42,725 bases of DNA from JBBIUS01 sp037440105. GTDB lineage: Bacteria > Patescibacteriota > Patescibacteriia > XYB2-FULL-38-15. The translations under genes were made by a program, and so were the position numbers. Each line of letters opens with the position of its first letter. Position 1 is the first letter of the stretch. Shown here in pieces: positions 13,388-22,023 of this stretch. Location of the stretch: positions 1-42,725 of the forward strand of contig JBBIUS010000005.1 in assembly GCA_037440105.1 (NCBI GenBank), read 5' to 3'. The notes below the pieces were generated by a model. The model saw only the letters and a program-made list of their open reading frames with translations. It did not search any database and had not been told where the DNA came from.

Positions 13388-14681
13388 GGGTTCTCTTTTG
13401 TGTTGCGATTGAAGAAGCAATAATCAGCCAGAAGAGGATAGATAAATCATTTTTGAAATAAGGGACATCAACCAAACCATGGACTAACAAGGTAATCATG
13501 GCAGATGAAGCAGTAATCAGTAGCCAGTAACGCGTAACGAGGAATTGAAATAAAGTATCTTTTAAAAATTTTGAAATGATAGCAATGAATACAAGCAAAC
13601 CGGCAAGACCGAGTTCGGACCAAAAATTTAAAAATAAATTATGCGGATAGAGATAGATTTCAATATGTTTGGCTTTGTGGTATGGGACGAAAGTTTCTTG
13701 ATAACCAGCTAGGCCGGCGCCAAAGATTGGTCGGTCTTTTAACATGTCCCAAGTTTCCTGCCACTGAGTAAGCCGCACCTTTCCGGAGTCGTTTTGAAAA
13801 GTGATTTGCTGCCAGACATAATTTTTAAAATGCGGCACAAAAAGAATAATGAGAATCAGTGCGGCCGTGCCAGCAATTGTCCAAAGGCGAAGTTTTTTAA
13901 TCATTAAACCAAAGAAGATTAAGCCGACCAAAATTCCGGCATAGGCGCCTTCAGAGCGGGCAAAGATTATCGCCAAAACTGAGCTGGCAATAACAATTAA
14001 CAAGTAACAATTAACAATTAACTCTTTTTTTTGTAACTTGTAATTTGTAATTTGTAACTTATTGATTAGCCAACCGATGTAGAGTGTAACGTTGGGTGCC
14101 AAATATAAACCAACAGCGTTTGGGTAGCCGTAAAAACTTGTCACCCGTCTTGTTTCTGCGGCTTGCCAGATTGGGTTAGGTATGGCAATACCGGTAAATT
14201 TTTGATAAATGGCAAAAGCAGAGACATGAAGGGCAGAAAATCCTAGAGCATAAAAAAGTAATTCTAAATCTTTCTTTTCTTTGACAACGTTTAGAAAAAC
14301 AACAAGAAATAAAATTGGTTCAATAAAATACGCTTTCCAAACACCAGCCGCGGCCCGTAGGCTTGGCGAGATAAACATGGCAACCGTGGCAACAGCTAGC
14401 CACGCCAGAATCAGCCAGAGCCAATTTTCCAATTTTAAATTTTTAATTGTATTTTTTAATTTTTCATTTTTGATTTTTAATTTGATAAACCAGACGGTGA
14501 ACAAAATCAAAACCATGCTCTCAAGCAGAGTCATGGGAACAGGGCCGATTGAAAATCTAATTAGATAAGACGGCAAAAAGGCAACAATGAAAGCTATTGC
14601 CCAAATTAAATTTTGCCAAACAAGGTAGGCAAAAAAACAAAGAAAGAGAATTAGCAAAAAAGTAGATGACATTATAGGCAA
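13365..14681 (-). CDS. O-antigen ligase/polymerase (Wzy/WaaL-like)
   Basis: 438 residues with about 11 membrane helices. The large periplasmic loop and following helix carry GAGLAGYQETF and YPHNLFLNFWSELGLAGLLV, the PHN...W.E.G pattern of the O-antigen ligase family. It would polymerise or transfer lipid-linked glycan outside the membrane. Two low-complexity insertions are encoded by heptamer arrays: KLKIKNEKLKNTIKNLKLEN near residue 70-88 and LQITNYKLQKKELIV near 205-228. Both fall between helices, where an insert would be tolerated. It lies 30 bp downstream of the wzx-like gene on the same strand, a typical polysaccharide export pair. Confidence 0.85.
   Translation of the reverse strand: MPIMSSTFLLILFLCFFAYLVWQNLIWAIAFIVAFLPSYLIRFSIGPVPMTLLESMVLILFTVWFIKLKIKNEKLKNTIKNLKLENWLWLILAWLAVATVAMFISPSLRAAAGVWKAYFIEPILFLVVFLNVVKEKKDLELLFYALGFSALHVSAFAIYQKFTGIAIPNPIWQAAETRRVTSFYGYPNAVGLYLAPNVTLYIGWLINKLQITNYKLQKKELIVNCYLLIVIASSVLAIIFARSEGAYAGILVGLIFFGLMIKKLRLWTIAGTAALILIILFVPHFKNYVWQQITFQNDSGKVRLTQWQETWDMLKDRPIFGAGLAGYQETFVPYHKAKHIEIYLYPHNLFLNFWSELGLAGLLVFIAIISKFLKDTLFQFLVTRYWLLITASSAMITLLVHGLVDVPYFKNDLSILFWLIIASSIATQKRTLDKSSFL
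13988..14064. repeat. Heptamer arrays, inverted pair, inside the wzy-like gene
   Basis: CAATTAA, CAAGTAA, CAATTAA, CAATTAA, then a T-rich centre, then TAACTTG, TAATTTG, TAATTTG, TAACTTA. The two halves face each other, and the frame stays open through the whole block. Confidence 0.9.
14421..14486. repeat. Heptamer array inside the wzy-like gene
   Basis: Units of the type ATTTTTA, ATTTTTC, ATTTTTG, ATTTTTA after two 8-nt CAATTTTC-like units; translated as the Lys/Leu/Asn-rich insert. Confidence 0.8.
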
Positions 14682-14711
14682 GAGATTTAATTAAAATTTA
14701 TAAAAATTTCG

Positions 14712-16145
14712 TTATTCACTTCTCAATTTGAAAATTTCTATAATTGTTTCTTTTGTAAAGCCTTTGAGAAAATATAAAGTCGTAAAATAAACAAAGGCGC
14801 TAAGGACAATAAGCAAAAGAAGATTGAAATTGATTAGGAAATAAATTACCGCAGACATCAAAAGGCTTGCTAAAAGCGCTTTCAAAAAAATTTTTCCTGA
14901 CGGCGCAAGACGGGTGGTTTGATAAGTGACAATAAAGGTTAAAAGAGCAACGGCTCCTTCAGAGAAAACGGTAATCCAAGCGGCTGCCCAATATGAGTAG
15001 CGAGGAATGAAAATTATATAGCCAGCAAGTGAAAAAGCAGCGACAGCCGCATAGCCCCAGACCATTTTCCTTTGTTTTTTTACTGCCACAACTAAATGGC
15101 CAAAAAGAGTGCCAATGAAGATCATGGCAACGGCTAAAATTAAAATTTTTAAAATTGCGCCAGAAAGAGCAAAATCAGAGCCAGCCACAAAGCTCATAAT
15201 TCGTTCGCCCAGGAAAAAAGTGCCAAAAATGATCGGCACAGCAGTCATCACTAAAAAATCAAAAGATTTTTGAGTTAGCCGTTTAAATTTTTCTAAATCG
15301 CGTTCGGCCCATGAGGCAGTTAAAATTGGCAGAAGAAGGCCGACAAACATCATAGGAAAAGTGGTGAGCACATCCAAAACGCGATAGGATGCGCCGTACA
15401 AACCAACTTCGGCTTGGCTTCGAAAGAGAGAAAGAATAATCGTATCTGCTCTTAAGTAGATTAAGTTAAAAGCGATTGATAAGCCAATTGGCCAACTTCG
15501 GCGGTAAATTTCTTTCCAAATCGGCCAATCAAAAGCAAATCTAATGCGAACATATTTTAAAGAGAAAAGAAAATTCAGCAAAAAATTAGCAGCACTGCCC
15601 AAAATTACTGCCCACATAATTGAAAGAAGTCCGCGGTTGGTCCAAACAGCAAAAGCCGTCAAGGCAATTAAAACGATTCGACCCGCATTTTCGGCAATAG
15701 CTACTTTCCACATTGATAAATATTTTTGAAAAAGACCAATTAGAACCTGATTTAGGGCGATAAATAAAAATGAAAGAGTTGTGATGGCGATGCCGGTTTT
15801 TAAAGTGGTGCTGTATGGGAAAAACAAGGCAACAATTGGGGCTAAACCCAAAAAAAATAGGGCGGAAAAAAATCGTAGAGTAAAAATATTACTTGTGATC
15901 CTATGTTCGTCTGCTTTTGGTTCAGAAATCATTTGAACTGTTGTGAGCGTCAAACCAAAATCAACAAGAATGCCAAAGAACTGCAGAAAGGCAATGATAG
16001 TTGTGTAGCCGCCAAAACCTTCTTGACCAAGATATCTTGTCATCATGGCCAGGGCGATTAGACCTAAAATGGTAGAAGTTATCTTTCCAACCATTTGATA
16101 AATCATGTTGCGGCCAATTTGTTGAGTGAGAGACATAGTTAGCAA
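14712..16145 (-). CDS. Polysaccharide flippase (Wzx/MATE-like)
   Basis: About 475 residues, 12-14 membrane helices. The N-terminus IGRNMIYQMVGKITSTILGL with the following MTRYLGQEGFGGYTT is typical of Wzx-type oligosaccharide flippases, which move lipid-linked repeat units across the membrane. Start choice is unclear between ATG at 16145 and ATG at 16136 (MSLTQQ); the sequence just upstream is a heptamer array, so no ribosome site is visible for either. It precedes the wzy-like gene and is divergent from the SpoIID-like gene. Confidence 0.88.
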   Translation of the reverse strand: MLTMSLTQQIGRNMIYQMVGKITSTILGLIALAMMTRYLGQEGFGGYTTIIAFLQFFGILVDFGLTLTTVQMISEPKADEHRITSNIFTLRFFSALFFLGLAPIVALFFPYSTTLKTGIAITTLSFLFIALNQVLIGLFQKYLSMWKVAIAENAGRIVLIALTAFAVWTNRGLLSIMWAVILGSAANFLLNFLFSLKYVRIRFAFDWPIWKEIYRRSWPIGLSIAFNLIYLRADTIILSLFRSQAEVGLYGASYRVLDVLTTFPMMFVGLLLPILTASWAERDLEKFKRLTQKSFDFLVMTAVPIIFGTFFLGERIMSFVAGSDFALSGAILKILILAVAMIFIGTLFGHLVVAVKKQRKMVWGYAAVAAFSLAGYIIFIPRYSYWAAAWITVFSEGAVALLTFIVTYQTTRLAPSGKIFLKALLASLLMSAVIYFLINFNLLLLIVLSAFVYFTTLYFLKGFTKETIIEIFKLRSE

Positions 16146-16191
16146 ATAACAAATTACAAATTACAAATAACAAATGACAAATGACAAATAA
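16143..16191. repeat. Seven-unit heptamer array before the wzx-like gene
   Basis: CAAATAA, CAAATTA, CAAATTA, CAAATAA, CAAATGA, CAAATGA, CAAATAA: seven units without a gap, varying at one position. It touches the wzx-like start codon. Confidence 0.97.
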
Positions 16192-16217
16192 CGTTAGTGA
16201 TTGATTGAATTATTTTC

Positions 16218-16223
16218 ATTATA
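16218..16223 (-). promoter_or_regulatory. -10 of the wzx-like gene
   Basis: Minus strand TGG then TATAAT; TCGTCA 16 nt upstream is the best -35 and is one arm of the palindrome at 16239-16254. Confidence 0.5.
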
Positions 16224-16238
16224 CCATTTTCAATTTTA

Positions 16239-16267
16239 TTGACGAAATCGTCAAAATATGCTATAAT
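16239..16267 (+). promoter_or_regulatory. Promoter of the SpoIID-like gene with palindromic -35
   Basis: TTGACG (16239-16244), 17 nt ending in TGC, TATAAT (16262-16267). The -35 is the left arm of the dyad TTGACGA-AA-TCGTCAA (16239-16254), shared by the two divergent promoters: a candidate operator. Confidence 0.75.
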
Positions 16268-16305
16268 TTAAAGGCAGAGTGTTAAATTAAAATAAAAACA
16301 AAATT

Positions 16306-18366
16306 ATGAGATGGGGAGGAGTTTACAATTATTCATATGTTTTAAATTCTCTGCAAGTTCGTGAAAAAAAATCAGAGTCAGGTTTGCTTTTAAATATAAT
16401 CCTGGCTTTTTTTATTGTTGCTATTTCTTCATTTCTTTTGAACATCTTCCAGAACCATTTTCTAAATAGAAGTGCTTTTAATAATTTTTCTAAGCCAAGC
16501 GACCTAAAAGTTGAAAAAGCGATAAAACAAGAACCAAGCCAGGAATATTTGAAGGTTGAAGATTATTTAAAAGAGCCGGTTATTGAAATGGCAGAAATCA
16601 ATTGGCTGCATAGATTATTAGGAATTAAAACAGTCAATGCTGCAAGTTCGCCTTCTTATGAGGCTAGTCTTTTGTCTAATAATTGCAGAGTAATAAATAT
16701 AATTCCGGGCAAAGCCTTAACTTGTGAGGTTAGTTTTAAAAATACTGGAACTCGAACTTGGTATAACTATGGGAGCAATTACATTTCTTTTTATACCGAC
16801 AATTTAGGCCAAATTTTTAGGCACAAATATTGGTATACATTTGAACAGCCAGCAAAACTTTTGGAAGCTAAAGTGTTGCCAGGAGAAATTGGCCATTTAA
16901 GATTTGCCCTTCAGGTTCCGGAGTTAATTGGACTTTATAAGATTAAATTGAAATTAGCCGCAGAAAATTTAACTTGGATTTCTGGCGGTCTTTTGGAAAT
17001 TCCAATTAATGTCAGTTTGGAGAGCAATGTTTCAAATTCTACTCAGAATACAGTTGAAAATATTAGCACGGTTCCAAACGCAAGTTCTGATTTTCAGGCT
17101 TTAAAATTTATTCAAAGTCATAACTCGGTCATTAATTTAAATTTGGGAGAAAAGGTGGTTTTTCGAGTCGGTTTTAAAAATAATGGCAAAGCAGTTTGGC
17201 AAACAACTGGTGAGGAAGCAGTAAAAATTTGTCTTTCTCCGTTTGGTCGACAAAGTTCTTTTCAAAATTCAAGCTGGCTTGATGCTAATTGTCCGTCCCT
17301 TGTTTCATCTTTAACTGCTCCAGGGCAGGTAGGTTATTTTGATTTAACCCTTGTAAGTTCTGCAGCTGGGGTATATAAAGAGGATTTTGTTTTAATGTCA
17401 GAAGGTAGAACAATCCAAGGTGGGGAAGTGAGTGTTTCTCTCAGTGTCAATTCTTCTAATCATTCTCAGCCCATTTTAGAAAATTTAACTTTAGGGAGCG
17501 AACCAAATATCAGAATTGGTCTTTATTCCACTTCCGAGCCTGTGAGATTAAGGGCAAATACTTCTTTTGAAATTCGTGATAGCGAAAATAATCTTATCTT
17601 TTTAGCCCCAGCCGGATCAGAAGTTAGCGCCTCTTATAATTTTGCAACAAGGCAGTATGCGGTAACTTTGAATAATGAACCGCGAAATAATTTATCTTAT
17701 TTGAGATTCCAAAGTCAAGACCCAAATACTGTTTTTGAAATTACAAACTACCAAAATCCGCCGTCATGGAATACCTCTTTGAACGACAATAAGTTTAGAG
17801 GCAATTTAGAATTGCGTTACAGTGAGGGAAGAGACAAACTCTATGTAATTAATGAACTGCCCCTTGAAACTTATCTTAAAGGAGTGGCAGAGTCTGGGAA
17901 TAATAATCCGATAGAATATCATAAAGCTTTGGTTATTGCCGCGCGGACCTATGCTCAATACAATATAAACATCGGTGGAAAACACCCAGCTGCTTACTTT
18001 CATTTAAACGCTAGCGCTTATGATCAAGTTTATCGTGGCTATAATTCAGAAATGCGTTTGCCAAATTGGGTTAGAGTCGTTTTAGAAACCCGTGGTTTGA
18101 TGGTAATTTATAACAATGAAGTCGTGGTAACGCCGTATTTTGCTCAAAGCGACGGCCGGACAAGAGCCTGGGAAGAAGTTTGGTCAGGCGGCCCAAAACC
18201 TTGGTTAGTTTCAAGGCCCGACCCTTATTGTGTTGGGATGTCTCTTTGGGGTCATGGTGTTGGCTTATCAGCCCGCGGAGCGCATAGCATGGCGCAGGCC
18301 GGCAGCAATTTTGAACAAATTTTAAAGCATTATTATACTGGCGTTGAAATAAAAAAGATTTATTAG
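16306..18366 (+). CDS. SpoIID/LytB-type protein with two NBR1-Ig-like domains
   Basis: 686 residues. One membrane helix near residues 28-48 anchors the protein. Residues about 120-225 and 258-375 are two Ig-like domains of the NBR1/FW type (CEVSFKNTGTRTWYNYGSNY; FRVGFKNNGKAVWQTTGEEA). From about 395 to the end comes a SpoIID-like region: LYVINELPLETYLKGVAESG, ALVIAARTYAQYNI, TPYFAQSDGRT and GHGVGLSARGAHSMAQAGS. SpoIID enzymes cleave glycan strands stripped of peptides; the Glu in GVAESG matches the catalytic position. A likely role is cell-wall remodelling outside the membrane. Strong promoter upstream, strong terminator downstream. Confidence 0.88.
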   Translation: MRWGGVYNYSYVLNSLQVREKKSESGLLLNIILAFFIVAISSFLLNIFQNHFLNRSAFNNFSKPSDLKVEKAIKQEPSQEYLKVEDYLKEPVIEMAEINWLHRLLGIKTVNAASSPSYEASLLSNNCRVINIIPGKALTCEVSFKNTGTRTWYNYGSNYISFYTDNLGQIFRHKYWYTFEQPAKLLEAKVLPGEIGHLRFALQVPELIGLYKIKLKLAAENLTWISGGLLEIPINVSLESNVSNSTQNTVENISTVPNASSDFQALKFIQSHNSVINLNLGEKVVFRVGFKNNGKAVWQTTGEEAVKICLSPFGRQSSFQNSSWLDANCPSLVSSLTAPGQVGYFDLTLVSSAAGVYKEDFVLMSEGRTIQGGEVSVSLSVNSSNHSQPILENLTLGSEPNIRIGLYSTSEPVRLRANTSFEIRDSENNLIFLAPAGSEVSASYNFATRQYAVTLNNEPRNNLSYLRFQSQDPNTVFEITNYQNPPSWNTSLNDNKFRGNLELRYSEGRDKLYVINELPLETYLKGVAESGNNNPIEYHKALVIAARTYAQYNINIGGKHPAAYFHLNASAYDQVYRGYNSEMRLPNWVRVVLETRGLMVIYNNEVVVTPYFAQSDGRTRAWEEVWSGGPKPWLVSRPDPYCVGMSLWGHGVGLSARGAHSMAQAGSNFEQILKHYYTGVEIKKIY

Positions 18367-18382
18367 TTTTAAGAAAAATATT

Positions 18383-18422
18383 AAAACAAAACTCGCCCTT
18401 GAAGGCGAGTTTTGTTTTTTTT
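18383..18422 (+). terminator. Intrinsic terminator
   Basis: AAAACAAAACTCGCC, short loop, GGCGAGTTTTGTTTTTTTT. Confidence 0.95.
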
Positions 18423-18425
18423 AAA

Positions 18426-18986
18426 TTAAACAGTGGTTGTAGAAATTTCTTTTAGATGATACTTTCGGTCTTCTTCAGCCAGTTCCATTATTTTTTTTGA
18501 AACTTTGTGAGGATGTGGAATCTCTTCAAGAATAAATCTTTCAACTGCTCCAGCAGTTTGGACATAGACATTGCCGTAGTTAAACATAGTCGGCAGCGGT
18601 CCTTTAATTTCAGCAGTGACATCCTGTATTTTGTAGAGATCTAATTCAGAGATAACACGGGAAAATAAGTGTTGTTCAACATTTATGATTCGGTCGTTGG
18701 TTATGACCCAAAAATCTAAATAGTAATCAATGAAGGCAGTAAAAAAAATCAACCAAACAGTCAAAAAATAAGTACTAGCTAAAATTACTAAAAGGGGATA
18801 GGCAAGACTGCTCTCCAACAGAGACGGAAATGAAGTTTGTAAAAAAATATAGGCCACAAAAGGCAAAAATAAAAGAAAAATAAAAAGAATCATTTCTTTA
18901 AGAAAGACAATAACATCTCTTCTCAAGAAATAGACAATTTTTTCATAACTTTTTTGGGTAATAAATTTTTTGATATAAATATTCAT
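18426..18986 (-). CDS. Membrane protein with bacterial PH domain (YdbS-like)
   Basis: 186 residues. Two membrane helices (about 28-50 and 60-85) precede a bacterial PH-like domain: VITNDRIINVEQHLFSR, then ELDLYKIQDVTAEIKG and the MFNYGNVYVQTAG signature. The second half fits the bPH_2/YdbS family. Its role is not known; these domains usually sit on the inner face of the membrane. Last gene of the minus-strand run that begins near 20940. Confidence 0.75.
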   Translation of the reverse strand: MNIYIKKFITQKSYEKIVYFLRRDVIVFLKEMILFIFLLFLPFVAYIFLQTSFPSLLESSLAYPLLVILASTYFLTVWLIFFTAFIDYYLDFWVITNDRIINVEQHLFSRVISELDLYKIQDVTAEIKGPLPTMFNYGNVYVQTAGAVERFILEEIPHPHKVSKKIMELAEEDRKYHLKEISTTTV

Positions 18987-19036
18987 GGTTTTTTGTATCC
19001 TTTGCAGTAGTATTAGATTAATTTACGAAAGCCTTG

Positions 19037-19264
19037 CTATTCAAAATTGAAAATGAGTATATTTTGCGTCCAGTCAATATTTTGAAGTTCTTGCAAAGTA
19101 ATAAAAATAATAAGAATTGCTACCGCTAAAAAAATATAAGTTGTGAAGAAAGCGCTAGAGCCGACGGGGACAAATTTAACCAAATGATAAATGTCAAAAA
19201 ATGCAAAAATCGCGAATATAAAAAGAAAAATAAAGTAAGCAGTGAGAAAAATTGAAAGGGTCAT
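19037..19264 (-). CDS. Small two-helix membrane protein
   Basis: 75 residues, two hydrophobic segments (about 5-28 and 38-60) and a short polar tail. It begins 15 bp after the ruvB stop and ends 50 bp before the PH-domain gene, with the same orientation, so it is probably a real member of this operon. No Shine-Dalgarno is visible, and no family recognised. Confidence 0.55.
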   Translation of the reverse strand: MTLSIFLTAYFIFLFIFAIFAFFDIYHLVKFVPVGSSAFFTTYIFLAVAILIIFITLQELQNIDWTQNILIFNFE

Positions 19265-19279
19265 AAAAAATTTCTAATT

Positions 19280-20308
19280 TCAAATCATTTTTTCTTGCAA
19301 ATTTTTGGGTGCGACTATCCCTAAATGTTTGTAAGCAGCTTCAGTTGCGACTCGTCCGCGGGGAGTGCGATTTATAAAACCGATTTGCAAGAGGTATGGT
19401 TCATAAACATCTTCAATTGTTTCCATTTCTTCTCCTGTTGCGGCTGAAAGGGCATTCAGACCGACCGGTCCGCCGTTAAATTTTTCAATAATTGATTTAA
19501 GAATTAAACGATCAGCCTGTTCAAGGCCGAATTGATCTACTTCGAGCGCTTCTAGAGCATCAGCGGTCAAAGCTTCAGTAATCGCACCGTCGGCTTTGAC
19601 TTCTGCGAAATCTCTGACTCGTTTTAGAAGACGATTAGCAACGCGCGGAGTTTTACGTGCTCTTTTTGCAATTATTTCTGCTGCCTTGTCATCTATTTTC
19701 ACATTTAAAATTTTAGCGCTGCGTTTAATAATTTTTTCAATGTCAGCATCCTCGTAAAAGTTTAAATGGTAGGCGGTACCAAAACGGTCACGTAAAGGAG
19801 ATGACATTAGGCTAATTTTGGTTGTTGCCCCAATAACAGTAAAATGGGGTAAATTTAATCTTAAAGTTCTAGCGCCTGGCCCTTTGCCGATTATTAAATC
19901 AAGCGCATATTCCTCTAAAGCAGGATATAAAATTTCTTCGATTGTTTTATTTAAACGATGAATTTCATCAATAAATAAAATTTCATTTTCTCCCAAGTTT
20001 GTTAAAATAGCTGCGAGATCGCCGGCTCGTTCAATCGCAGGACCAGAAGTAACTTTAATATTTACATTCATTTCATGAGCGATTACATGAGCGAGAGTTG
20101 TTTTTCCTAAACCGGGCGCGCCGTAAAGCAGAACATGCTCGATTGGCTCATTCCGTTTTTTTGCCGCTTCCATGAAGATTTTTAAATTTTCCTTTATTTT
20201 TTCTTGACCAATATAATCATTTAAATTTTTTGGCCGTAAAGTCAAATCAAAAAATCTATCCTCGTTTTGTTCTTTTGGTTCGAGAACTCGCTCTTTCCCG
20301 CTAGTCAT
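19280..20308 (-). CDS. ruvB: Holliday junction branch migration helicase RuvB
   Basis: 342 residues, full length. The hexameric motor drives Holliday junction branch migration with RuvA. Visible are the N-terminal RPKNLNDYIGQEKIKENL, Walker A GAPGLGKTT (about 65-73), Walker B LFIDEIHRLN, sensor I GATTK, the arginine finger region SPLRDRFG, and the winged-helix end FINRTPRGRVAT. ruvA and ruvC are not in the window. The gene is downstream of a membrane-anchored hypothetical protein and tRNA-Ile, on the same strand. Confidence 0.97.
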   Translation of the reverse strand: MTSGKERVLEPKEQNEDRFFDLTLRPKNLNDYIGQEKIKENLKIFMEAAKKRNEPIEHVLLYGAPGLGKTTLAHVIAHEMNVNIKVTSGPAIERAGDLAAILTNLGENEILFIDEIHRLNKTIEEILYPALEEYALDLIIGKGPGARTLRLNLPHFTVIGATTKISLMSSPLRDRFGTAYHLNFYEDADIEKIIKRSAKILNVKIDDKAAEIIAKRARKTPRVANRLLKRVRDFAEVKADGAITEALTADALEALEVDQFGLEQADRLILKSIIEKFNGGPVGLNALSAATGEEMETIEDVYEPYLLQIGFINRTPRGRVATEAAYKHLGIVAPKNLQEKMI

Positions 20309-20358
20309 AAGATATTTTTAAATATTAAGATTTTTTGTGTTTGTGAGATCTTATTTGG

Positions 20359-20940
20359 TTATTCTGAAACACTGGTTATTTCTCCTCCCATTTCAACCTC
20401 CTGTTCGTCTATTTTGCAATCTAATTCTAATGGCAATATTTTTTCTCCTTCCAGATTTTTTCTTGCTTCAATTTCTATATTTTTTCCGCTGATTTCACTG
20501 CTTTCAATTGTGTAACCATTATTAGTAAAGGCGATTTTTAGGAGGTTATAATCATCAATCGTTATTTTTCTCTTAATTTTATAATATAATCTAAAATTTA
20601 CTTGAGGATCAAGTTCGATCCAGCCCCCGGTACGTTTCGCGCCGTTAAATACTTCTGTTAAGATAGTTTTAATTTCTGAGTTGACTAATTGAGCGTCAGG
20701 ATGAGAAGGCATTGGGAGATCCTCAGCCTTTTCAAATGCCTCTTCTTCTTCAGTTAATTTAGTTACAATTTGTTCTTCCTGTTTTTCTTCTGTTTTTGTT
20801 ACCTCTTCTTCAGAAACTACAGCCGGTTTTGTCGGCTCAGGAGATTTTTTAATGATTAGAAAATTTACAGCCATTATTCCCGCGATAGCAATAATTATTA
20901 CCACGGTAATAATTATAATGATTGTTAAAGTTTTTTTCAT
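20359..20940 (-). CDS. Membrane-anchored hypothetical protein
   Basis: 193 residues. One N-terminal helix (about 5-30), then an acidic Glu-rich linker (residues 40-75), then a compact domain of about 115 residues (VNSEIKTILTEVFNGAKRTG, RLYYKIKRKITIDDYN, NNGYTIESSEIS). This looks like a signal-anchored protein with an extracytoplasmic alpha/beta domain. I do not recognise the family. The stop is 50 bp before ruvB and the start about 40 bp after tRNA-Ile on the same strand. Confidence 0.65.
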   Translation of the reverse strand: MKKTLTIIIIITVVIIIAIAGIMAVNFLIIKKSPEPTKPAVVSEEEVTKTEEKQEEQIVTKLTEEEEAFEKAEDLPMPSHPDAQLVNSEIKTILTEVFNGAKRTGGWIELDPQVNFRLYYKIKRKITIDDYNLLKIAFTNNGYTIESSEISGKNIEIEARKNLEGEKILPLELDCKIDEQEVEMGGEITSVSE

Positions 20941-20980
20941 ACTTGCTTTAAAATTATTTATTAATATTTTTATTTGTTAG

Positions 20981-21054
20981 TGGGCGCGGGAGGAATCGAA
21001 CCTCCGACCTCGTCATTATCAGTGACGCGCTCTAACCGACTGAGCTACGCGCCC
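20981..21054 (-). tRNA. tRNA-Ile (GAT)
   Basis: 74 nt: acceptor GGGCGCG/CGCGCCC, discriminator A, anticodon loop CTGATAA giving GAT, T-loop GGTTCGATTCC. CCA not encoded. It lies downstream of 16S but beyond a terminator. Confidence 0.96.
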
Positions 21055-21082
21055 TCTGAAATTAATATTTTTAAATCATATC

Positions 21083-21122
21083 AAAAAAGACTGGATCAGG
21101 CAAGTTTTTCCCAGTCTTTTTT
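21083..21122. terminator. Bidirectional terminator between 16S and tRNA-Ile
   Basis: AAAAAAGACTGG / CCAGTCTTTTTT, 16-nt loop, with A and T runs outside, so it works on either strand. It ends the 16S transcript about 100 nt after the mature 3' end, before tRNA-Ile. Confidence 0.85.
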
Positions 21123-21296
21123 GACCTTGACGATTCAAAAGTGACAAGAAACCTTTCTCACACCAAATGAATGATGAGGTAGAAAAAATCTCAATCAATT
21201 TCTTTACATTACTCCTTAGAAAGGAGGTGATCCATCCACAGCTTCCGCTACGGATGCCTTGTTACGACTTCGCCCCTATCATCGAGCTTACCTTCT

Positions 21297-21392
21297 CCCC
21301 CACTTAGTTCTCCAAAATTTTTCTAGAAATATCGACGCTTTTTTATAAGCATGATTTTTCAATATCTGAAAATCTGAAAAACTAAGTGGGGG
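21297..21392 (-). other. 16S insertion 1 (helix 44 tip)
   Basis: Bounded by 13-nt inverted repeats CCCCCACTTAGTT (21297-21309) and AACTAAGTGGGGG (21380-21392). By position between TTGTACACACCGC and GAAGTCGTAAC it replaces the tip of helix 44. The interior is AT-rich with two CTGAAAAT-like units and no ORF. Confidence 0.85.
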
Positions 21393-21654
21393 ATTCGGGT
21401 ATTCCCGACTCTCTTGGCGTGACGGGCGGTGTGTACAAAACCCGAGAACGTATTCACCGCGACGTGCTGATTCGCGGTTACTAGCGATTCCGGCTTCGTG
21501 AGGTCGAGTTTCAGACCTCAGTCTGAACTGGGGCCAGGTTTGATGGGATTGGCTCCGCCTTACGGCTTGGCAGCCCATTGTTACTGGCCATTGTAGCACG
21601 TGTGTCGCCCAGGACGTAAGAGCCATGCTGATTTGACGTCATCCCCACCTTCCT

Positions 21655-21759
21655 CCCCCCACACTTACTTCAAACTTACTCAATTATATTGAGCAGAATT
21701 ATCTTCAAGAATTTAATTTATTCTTTAAAAATTCCTGCGCTCAAAGTAAGTGTGGGGGG
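21655..21759 (-). other. 16S insertion 2 (helix 40 region)
   Basis: 16-nt inverted repeats CCCCCCACACTTACTT (21655-21670) and complement (21744-21759), just before GAGGAAGGTGGGGATGACGT in RNA sense, so at helix 40. About 105 nt, AT-rich interior, no ORF. It may stay in the rRNA as an expansion or be excised. Confidence 0.85.
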
Positions 21760-21984
21760 CAGTTCTTTGTGACAAAAGTAACACAAAGTAAGGGTTGCGC
21801 TCGTTACCCGACTTAACGGAACACTTCACAGCACGAGCTGACGACAACCATGCAGCACCTATACTAGATTCCGATTTAACGGTCGACTACTGTTTCCAGC
21901 AGTCTACTTCTAGCATTTCGAGCCCTGGTAAGGTTTCTCGCTTATTGTCGAATTGAACCACATGCTCCACCGCTTGTGCGGGTT

Positions 21985-22023
<39 letters not shown>

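Noticed and set aside
13988..14064. Heptamer arrays as CRISPR
   Set aside because: Units are 7 nt with no 25-40 nt repeat and spacer pattern, and no cas operon is present.
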